This document shows positions 37,981 to 43,628 of a stretch of DNA of 54,888 bases, piece by piece. Position 1 is the stretch's first letter. Every line of letters starts with the position of its first letter. Under the pieces are notes generated by a model that searched no databases, was not told the DNA's origin, and worked only from the letters and a program-made list of their open reading frames with translations. Both the position numbers and the translations under genes were made by a program. The stretch covers positions 1 to 54,888 of the forward strand of contig NZ_QXJP01000026.1 of assembly GCF_004115085.1 (NCBI RefSeq), read 5' to 3'. This DNA comes from Longirhabdus pacifica. Its GTDB lineage: Bacteria > Bacillota > Bacilli > Paenibacillales > DSM-105158.

Positions 37981-38598
37981 ATGAAGATGGCCATAAAAGT
38001 AAAGAAAAAAGTAGTTTGCAATACAAATGAAACAAATTTACTTTCTAGCGTAGATGCTAATAAGGAGATTACATTATACGAATCTATTTTAGGTGTTGGA
38101 AGATCTGGTATGATCTCTATTGATAACATGACAGGTAACAGTTTATCTGTTGTGTTTGTAAAAGAAGGAGAGGAAGAGGCTGGTGGTGATGAAATCACAG
38201 CAGGAGTTACTACCTTTGCGTTTGAGCATGTACATTCTATAAAAGTCATCAATAACAGTGACCAACAAGCGATGATTAGCTATGAAATATCCATATTATT
38301 AGATTATAAAGTGAAATGTATGATATCCAATGCAAGGATAGAAAAAAACTTGAACGGAAGTGAGCAGAGTATTGTTTATGAATCACTAGAAGGTAGTCAG
38401 CGTCAAGGAATATTGAGTATATCTCAACTTCGTTTCCCTCCGATCGAGGTCATATTTATGACATCCGAAGGTGCGGTAAAGAAAACAGTAGAGGGAACAG
38501 GAAAAACATTTAGTTTTGAACAAACAGACACGATTTTACTTGGTAATAATGGCTCAACAAATAATGTATTACATTATGCGATATGTCTTACATGTTAA
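37981..38598 (+). CDS. two-domain Cys-bearing paralog 3 (unknown family)
   Basis: 205 residues from ATG 37981; ATG 37987 is an equally good start, with AGGAGG just upstream of both. N-terminus is MKMAIKVKKKVVCNTNET. Domain 1 has LYESILGVGRSGMISI and TFAFEHVHSI, and ends YEIS, losing the usual Cys. Domain 2 begins VKCMIS, has VYESLEGSQRQGILSI and TFSFEQTDTI, and ends AICLTC with two Cys at the C-terminus. A Gly/Glu-rich loop (EGEEEAGGDE) expands domain 1. It begins 13 bases after paralog 2. Confidence 0.86.
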   Translation: MKMAIKVKKKVVCNTNETNLLSSVDANKEITLYESILGVGRSGMISIDNMTGNSLSVVFVKEGEEEAGGDEITAGVTTFAFEHVHSIKVINNSDQQAMISYEISILLDYKVKCMISNARIEKNLNGSEQSIVYESLEGSQRQGILSISQLRFPPIEVIFMTSEGAVKKTVEGTGKTFSFEQTDTILLGNNGSTNNVLHYAICLTC

Positions 38599-38633
38599 GT
38601 TGATATTAACAATGAAAGAAAGGAGTGATCAAG

Positions 38634-39407
38634 ATGAGCATACCAAAGTGCAGCGGGCATGTATGTACACATAATACGTTACAACTTGATATTGATGTTC
38701 CTATGAATGAAGAAGTTTGTATTTACGAATCTATATTCGATGTCAATAGATCTGGTATGTTATCGATTAGATTGTTTAATCCTGACTCAGAACCGGGAGA
38801 TGAATCTGAAACTACATTTATACCAAATAGGATATCAGAGTCTACCGTAGAATCAGCTTCTCAACCAGCATCACAGTCGGAAGAAGTATCGTTAAAAAAT
38901 AAAGACAATGTGTCTTCATCAGATGTAACGATCAGATTCATAAAAGCAGATGGAACTTCTACACAAAGTATCCCATTACAGAGAGGAAGCGCTACGTTTA
39001 CTTTTTCAAATGTCAGTAAGATACTGGTGAAAAATAATACGAATGAAATGATAGATACACTATGTGAAATTTGTTTGGAACTGCAACCAGGTTTAATCTG
39101 CCAGCACACAGAGCCTGAATTGGAAGAAAACTTTTTACAACCTGGCGATAAGGTTACGTTGTATCGTTCTTTTCCAGAGCAATTAAGCAGGGGAATGATT
39201 TCTTTTGAAAATTTAAGTGACGGTCCTGAATTGCGAATCACATTCGTAACGAACAAAGGGAATAAAACGAGAAAGATCCTGTTTGGGTCAGGTGGAATAT
39301 ATAGTTTTGAGCATACTAAGGAAATTATGCTAGAGAATATAGGCAGTAGTGATTTGACCAATGGCGAATATCAATTATGTATCGTATTTTCATATGATCA
39401 AGACTAA
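38634..39407 (+). CDS. two-domain Cys-bearing paralog 4, with Ser/Glu-rich insertion
   Basis: 257 residues, longest of the five. Start ATG 38634 behind AAAGGAG; GTG 38625 is less likely. The N-terminus PKCSGHVCTHN has two Cys and lacks the Lys run. Domain 1 has YESIFDVNRSGMLSI, then a ~45-residue acidic Ser-rich insertion (about residues 48-95) between predicted strands, then IRFIKADG, TFTFSNVSKI and CEIC. Domain 2 begins LICQHTE and has LYRSFPEQLSRGMISF, YSFEHTKEI and YQLC. The insertion may be a surface-exposed loop. A half-copy of the 129-bp repeat follows. Confidence 0.85.
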   Translation: MSIPKCSGHVCTHNTLQLDIDVPMNEEVCIYESIFDVNRSGMLSIRLFNPDSEPGDESETTFIPNRISESTVESASQPASQSEEVSLKNKDNVSSSDVTIRFIKADGTSTQSIPLQRGSATFTFSNVSKILVKNNTNEMIDTLCEICLELQPGLICQHTEPELEENFLQPGDKVTLYRSFPEQLSRGMISFENLSDGPELRITFVTNKGNKTRKILFGSGGIYSFEHTKEIMLENIGSSDLTNGEYQLCIVFSYDQD

Positions 39408-39416
39408 AGGGCTTGA

Positions 39417-39501
39417 ACATTGGCGTAAAGGTTGACGTGGAGTTTCTCTATCTTATGCATAGTAGTAAAAAGTTGATTGAACAAGTTCATTCAACTTATA
39501 A
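39417..39501 (+). repeat. right-half copy of 129-bp repeat (copy E)
   Basis: Begins within the central stem (GGCGTAAAGGTTGACG), keeps the right arm (TTTCTCTATCTTATGCATAG) and the linker GAACAAGTTCATTCAACTTATA, and lacks the left half. It fills the gap between paralogs 4 and 5 and ends next to the ribosome-binding site of paralog 5. Confidence 0.9.
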
Positions 39502-39516
39502 AGTGAGGTGATATAT

Positions 39517-40152
39517 ATGATAAGAAAAAAGAAAAAGGCAATATTATGTGATCATATTGAAACAGAGTTAAGTGCAACGATTCCGGAAGATACAACGTCA
39601 GCAATCTATGAAAGTTTATCTAAAATAGGAAAAACAGGAATGATAAGTATTTTTAATGATGAGGCTTTTACGTTACACATTACACTCGTTTTTGCTGATG
39701 ATACCGTATCCAAACCTATTATTCTTAATCCTTTCTTAACACGAACGTTAAGGTTTAATAATGTAAAAGAAGTTAGAGTGACAAATCCTGCTACGAATGT
39801 AACAGCAACGGTAACGTACGAAATATGTATCTTTTTTCACCGTTATGCGCTCTGTGATATTAATGAACTGAAATTAGTGAAACCTGCTGTATCTTCGGAA
39901 ACAACGCTTTTTAAATCTACTTTGCCAGAGGGGAGTCATGGCCTAGTCAGTTTAATGCCTACAAGTGGTAATGTGGAAGTGACATTCATATTGTTTTCAG
40001 GTGAAGTAAACCGAACGGTATTGGATGAACTTACGAAAACGTTTAGCTTTAAAGATGTTCAAGAGATTAGAATTGCTTCTACAAGCGGGACTGAAATCAC
40101 TGTTGAATATAGCATGTGCGTGTTATTAACTGAAGAATACGCTAAAACTTGA
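39517..40152 (+). CDS. two-domain Cys-bearing paralog 5 (unknown family)
   Basis: 211 residues from ATG 39517 (GAGGTG seven bases upstream). N-terminus MIRKKKKAILCDHIETEL has the Lys run and Cys. Domain 1 has IYESLSKIGKTGMISI, LRFNNVKEV and YEIC; domain 2 begins ALCDINE and has FKSTLPEGSHGLVSL, TFSFKDVQEI and YSMC. It is separated from paralog 4 by the half-repeat E, so it may be transcribed separately or by readthrough. The prmA promoter overlaps its 3' end. Confidence 0.86.
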   Translation: MIRKKKKAILCDHIETELSATIPEDTTSAIYESLSKIGKTGMISIFNDEAFTLHITLVFADDTVSKPIILNPFLTRTLRFNNVKEVRVTNPATNVTATVTYEICIFFHRYALCDINELKLVKPAVSSETTLFKSTLPEGSHGLVSLMPTSGNVEVTFILFSGEVNRTVLDELTKTFSFKDVQEIRIASTSGTEITVEYSMCVLLTEEYAKT

Positions 40153-40177
40153 TTTCCTGTGGAAACTATATTATAGT
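40149..40177 (+). promoter_or_regulatory. candidate promoter of prmA
   Basis: TTGATT (40149-40154), a 17-base spacer, TATAGT (40172-40177). It would restore vegetative expression of prmA, which is cut off from the dnaJ operon by the inserted cluster. Confidence 0.6.
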
Positions 40178-40209
40178 ACAATAGCTTTAACTGAGATAGG
40201 GGGATGCAT

Positions 40210-41178
40210 ATGGTTTGGCATGAAATCACGATCGTTACGAAAGAAGATGCGCAAGAAATGATATCTCATTTTCTTCATGAGATGGGTGCTGGTGGTGTAT
40301 CCATCGAAGAATCAAGTCATGCAAGTAAAATGAGACACACTTCACTTGGAGTTTGGTACGGGGAGGAGCCGTTAAATCATATTGCAGAAGGGGATGCGGA
40401 AATTAAAGGTTATTTTGCAGATCATCGCAACCCTTCTGCGCTTGTCAAAGAGCTAGAACAGCACATCATGGCTTTAAAGGACTTAGATATCGATGTAGGG
40501 GAAGCGAAATTGAGTTGCAAAGAAGTGCTGGAATCCGACTGGGCTGACGGTTGGAAACAGTATTTTAAACCTACACATATTACGGATGATATTGTGATAA
40601 AACCACGTTGGGAAACGTATGAAAAGCAGCATAACGAGATCATTATAGAGCTGGATCCAGGTATGGCTTTTGGAACTGGCACACATGCCACGACTGCATT
40701 AAGTATGAAATGTTTGCAGCAAATCATCACAACAGGGGATCATATTATTGATGTAGGAACAGGATCAGGTATTTTGGCCATTGGTGCAGCGAAAATGGGT
40801 GCCGGACAAGTGCTTGCGGTGGATCTAGATCCTGTAGCAGTAAAAAGTGCAAAAGAAAATGTAGCCATGAATGAATTAGAAAAACAAATACACGTACAGG
40901 AAAGTGATTTACTGAACGTACTTCAACTTCATGATGAAGGTGCGATTCCTGTTTCATTACCTGTGCCTATTGTCGTGGCTAACATTCTTGCCGAAGTCAT
41001 CCTTCAATTTGTAGATGATGTATATAAAGTGCTGAAACCTGGTGGGAAATATGTCGTTTCAGGTATTATTGAGCCAAAAGAACAAGAAGTGGTTAAGGCA
41101 TTAGAGAAAGCTGGATTTACAGTGATGACAAGGTTACAAGAGGAAGATTGGATCGCATTGATTGCAGAGAAACAATAA
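40210..41178 (+). CDS. prmA: ribosomal protein L11 methyltransferase
   Basis: SAM-dependent enzyme that methylates L11. ELDPGMAFGTGTHATT near residue 155, the SAM loop DVGTGSGILAIGAAKMGAG, and VANILAE are diagnostic. ATG 40210 (MVWHEITIVTKED) is chosen because AGGGGG lies six bases before it; ATG 40204 would be inside that site. 322 residues. In Bacillus it follows dnaJ directly. Confidence 0.95.
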   Translation: MVWHEITIVTKEDAQEMISHFLHEMGAGGVSIEESSHASKMRHTSLGVWYGEEPLNHIAEGDAEIKGYFADHRNPSALVKELEQHIMALKDLDIDVGEAKLSCKEVLESDWADGWKQYFKPTHITDDIVIKPRWETYEKQHNEIIIELDPGMAFGTGTHATTALSMKCLQQIITTGDHIIDVGTGSGILAIGAAKMGAGQVLAVDLDPVAVKSAKENVAMNELEKQIHVQESDLLNVLQLHDEGAIPVSLPVPIVVANILAEVILQFVDDVYKVLKPGGKYVVSGIIEPKEQEVVKALEKAGFTVMTRLQEEDWIALIAEKQ

Positions 41179-41229
41179 TGTTAGACTCTTCAATTATTGT
41201 TATTACATATATAGATAGATGGTGGTAGA

Positions 41230-41895
41230 TTGGATCGAATATTTGCTTATAATTTTGAACAGTTACCGTTTGTATTATTAGTACTATTGATTGCTTTTGC
41301 TGTGCACGAATGTTCTCATGCTTATTTTGCTTATAAATTTGGGGATGATACAGCATATAAACAAGGAAGAGTGACGTTGAATCCACGTGCTCATCTAGAT
41401 GTATTAGGTACTTTACTTATATTGCTTGTCGGTTTTGGATGGGCTAAGCCAGTCCCAGTAAATCGCAATGCATTTAAGAAGCCTAGATTAATGAGTGTTA
41501 TCGTTTCGATTGCTGGCCCACTTAGTAACTTGCTATTAGCATTTTTGTTTTTTATTTTATGGTATGTAGTGTTAGTCAATCAATGGTTGACTTTACTACC
41601 GGGTCGTTGGCCAGGTGCGGTAGAGGAGTTTTTGACGATAGGTTACAAATTAAATACTGTCTTATTTTTATTTAATTTAATCCCTTTACCACCGTTGGAC
41701 GGATATCGCATTGCTCATGATCTAGCCCCTCGGAGCACAAGAGCCAAAATGACGCAAAACGAGCACTGGGGAACACTTATATTTTTACTTATTGTATTTA
41801 TTCCGTTTTTACGGAGCATCACGATTGCACCATTATTTAATCTTGCAGATTATATCAATATGATGATGTTCGAGATCATTAGATTTGTACTTTAA
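41230..41895 (+). CDS. site-2 protease family (M50) membrane metalloprotease
   Basis: A 221-residue polytopic protein. HECSH (HExxH) near residue 27 in the second half of helix 1 and LIPLPPLDGYRI (the xPxxDG zinc-Asp motif) near residue 152 are the catalytic signatures. About four to five helices, no PDZ domain, so it is the compact YwhC-like group. Start TTG with a weak GGTGGT site. Substrate unknown. It lies after prmA, where related genomes appear to carry a similar gene. Confidence 0.9.
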   Translation: MDRIFAYNFEQLPFVLLVLLIAFAVHECSHAYFAYKFGDDTAYKQGRVTLNPRAHLDVLGTLLILLVGFGWAKPVPVNRNAFKKPRLMSVIVSIAGPLSNLLLAFLFFILWYVVLVNQWLTLLPGRWPGAVEEFLTIGYKLNTVLFLFNLIPLPPLDGYRIAHDLAPRSTRAKMTQNEHWGTLIFLLIVFIPFLRSITIAPLFNLADYINMMMFEIIRFVL

Positions 41896-41899
41896 TTGG

Positions 41900-42187
41900 T
41901 TATTTAGATGTTTTGTCTATGGTAATATGATTATTTTTATGTTGTATTTGTTTTAAAAATAGTTGTTGTGCGTTGTACTTCAGTTGAATAACATAGTCGT
42001 TTTCATTTGTATACAGTTTTAGTTTTACTTTTTGGTTGTTCATATTTTCATTTTCATCCTCAAAGTGTTGTTGCACTATGACGATTCTGACAATATCAGA
42101 TATAGGAATTTTTGTCATAAAGATGAAATTTCGAATGAAAACATAATCGCCTTTGATTTTGGTTAAACTTAAAAAGTTTGCGAGCAT
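41900..42187 (-). CDS. small unknown protein, 95 residues
   Basis: ATG 42187 is behind a strong AGGAGGAG site, so the gene is probably real. The protein has alternating hydrophobic residues (GDYVFIRNFIFMTKIP, DIVRIVIVQQ, QKVKLKLYTNENDYVIQL), suggesting a small beta-rich fold, with a basic C-terminal helix. No signal peptide. I do not recognise it. It is convergent with the M50 protease gene, whose stop lies four bases away. Confidence 0.65.
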   Translation of the reverse strand: MLANFLSLTKIKGDYVFIRNFIFMTKIPISDIVRIVIVQQHFEDENENMNNQKVKLKLYTNENDYVIQLKYNAQQLFLKQIQHKNNHITIDKTSK

Positions 42188-42250
42188 GTTTAACTCCTCC
42201 TCGTATACATTTAATATCGGAAAAATCTAAATCAAGTTGTATATGTAAAC

Positions 42251-42287
42251 AACAAAAATGCCTATCTGCTTCGATAGGCATTTTTGT
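42251..42287. terminator. terminator of azoR (bidirectional)
   Basis: AACAAAAATGCCTATC pairs with GATAGGCATTTTTGTT around TGCTTC, with T-runs both ways. Confidence 0.92.
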
Positions 42288-42339
42288 TGATAAATGAACC
42301 ATGTACCCCTCAATACTATAATAAATAATGCGCAATATA

Positions 42340-42975
42340 TTAAAACGTTGTTGCTAGCTCTTTTGCTTTTGCAATCGCTTCTTCTTTAATTTCTTGTGCT
42401 TTTTCTGGGAAGAAATTAACCCCTTCAATCGCCAATGTTTCTACATCATGAATACCGATGAAAGACATAATAGCTCTAATATGTCGATCTCCCATTTCAA
42501 AATCTTTTACTGGTCCTTCTGAATATATCCCACCACGAGCTTGGATATGTAGCACTTTTTTGTCGTTTAATAAGCCTACAGGTCCATTTTCAGTATATTT
42601 GAAGGTTTTACCTGCTATACAAATGCTATCAATATACGCTTTCATTAAAGGAGGGAAACTAAAGTTCCAAAGTGGTGTGACAAATACAATTTTATCTGCA
42701 CTAACAAATTGATCGGAAATTTCATTTAAACGACCTACTTTTGATTTTTCCTCGTCCGTAAGTTTGTCAAATGATTCTCCTTGCTGTAATTTTCCCCATC
42801 CAGATAGGATGTGTCCATCTATATAAGGGATTTCAGTTTCGTATAGATCTAATATTTCTACTTCATCTTGTGCATGCTCTGCTTTATAAGCTTCTAAAAA
42901 AGTTTGACCAACAGATAAGCTATATGAAGTGTCTGGTGATTTTGGATTAGCTGTTACATACAATAATTTACTCAC
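42340..42975 (-). CDS. azoR: FMN-dependent NADH:quinone/azo reductase
   Basis: Flavodoxin-like reductase that reduces quinones and azo compounds, protecting from electrophiles. The start [20 protein letters not shown], the [19 protein letters not shown] flavin region and the [10 protein letters not shown] segment are typical AzoR. GTG 42975 is preferred (AGTAGG site, seven-base gap); the frame extends seven codons to ATG 42996. Divergent from an HxlR regulator, the usual control pair. Confidence 0.92.
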   Translation of the reverse strand: MSKLLYVTANPKSPDTSYSLSVGQTFLEAYKAEHAQDEVEILDLYETEIPYIDGHILSGWGKLQQGESFDKLTDEEKSKVGRLNEISDQFVSADKIVFVTPLWNFSFPPLMKAYIDSICIAGKTFKYTENGPVGLLNDKKVLHIQARGGIYSEGPVKDFEMGDRHIRAIMSFIGIHDVETLAIEGVNFFPEKAQEIKEEAIAKAKELATTF

Positions 42976-43016
42976 TGTATAACCTACTTTCATCATTTAT
43001 TTTTCTAACTACATTT

Positions 43017-43080
43017 AACTTATGAACTCTATGCATAAGATAAAAAAATTGATAACACATCATTTATTCATCTTATGTAT
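43017..43080 (-). repeat. internally deleted 129-bp repeat (copy F)
   Basis: Retains AACTTATG...TATGCATAAGAT of one arm and ATCATTTATTCATCTTATG of the other but lacks the central stem-loop. It lies in the azoR/hxlR intergenic region. Confidence 0.7.
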
Positions 43081-43162
43081 TTGCTGCACTTTTATTATTA
43101 TATATATGTTAACGGTTAACAAGTACGCACTTTTTTGTATTGTAGGTACTCAGATGTGTTAA

Positions 43163-43180
43163 AGTATACTTATGTATACT
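43163..43180. promoter_or_regulatory. palindromic operator, probable HxlR site
   Basis: AGTATAC TTAT GTATACT is a perfect 7-bp inverted repeat immediately ahead of hxlR and upstream of azoR. HxlR-family redox regulators commonly bind such sites. A second pair AGTAC/GTACT (43122-43150) flanks the region. Confidence 0.65.
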
Positions 43181-43198
43181 ATAGAGAAGTGGGGGAAG

Positions 43199-43546
43199 AT
43201 GATATTGGAAGAACGATGTCCGACACATATTGCACTTGGTGTTATAAGTGGAAAATGGAAAGCTCTTATTTTATATCAACTTTTAAATCATGGAACGACA
43301 CGGTTTGGTGAACTAAAAAAAGCAATTCCAGATATTACATCGAGAGTATTAACGAAACAATTGAGAGAGTTAGAAGCTGCAAAATTAATACATCGCAAAA
43401 TATATCCAGAGGTGCCCCCTAGAGTAGAATACACTTTGTCTGAGTTGGGTTATAGTTTAAAACCTATATTTGATGAACTTAATCAATGGGGATCGGAATA
43501 TTTGGAAAGCATCAGTCAAACTCCAAGTCTACAAGATATACCATAA
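43199..43546 (+). CDS. HxlR-family transcription regulator
   Basis: A winged-helix regulator of about 115 residues. ERCPTHIALGVISGKWK carries the N-terminal Cys that YodB/CatR-type members use to sense quinones, and the winged helix follows (FGELKKAIPDITSRVLTKQL, EVPPRVEYTLSELG). Start uncertain: ATG 43199 or TTG 43205 after GGGGG; ATG 43172 lies within the palindrome and is unlikely. It probably represses azoR and itself. Confidence 0.88.
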   Translation: MILEERCPTHIALGVISGKWKALILYQLLNHGTTRFGELKKAIPDITSRVLTKQLRELEAAKLIHRKIYPEVPPRVEYTLSELGYSLKPIFDELNQWGSEYLESISQTPSLQDIP

Positions 43547-43559
43547 GTATTTAAAATCC

Positions 43560-43628
43560 CTACATGAACCTTTACGCCTGGCAACTGAGGCGTAAACTTG
43601 TATTATATTATTTCTTTATCTTATATAG
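43560..43628 (-). repeat. truncated 129-bp repeat, inverted (copy G)
   Basis: Has the central stem TTTACGCCT...AGGCGTAAA and the complement of the left arm (ATTATTTCTTTATCTTATATAG), but lacks the right arm. It ends exactly at the first ATG of the HAEG-repeat gene. Confidence 0.88.

Noticed and set aside
38861..39361. Minus-strand 166-residue ORF opposite paralog 4
   Set aside because: No ribosome-binding site or motif; paralog 4 on the plus strand has clear homology to its sisters.
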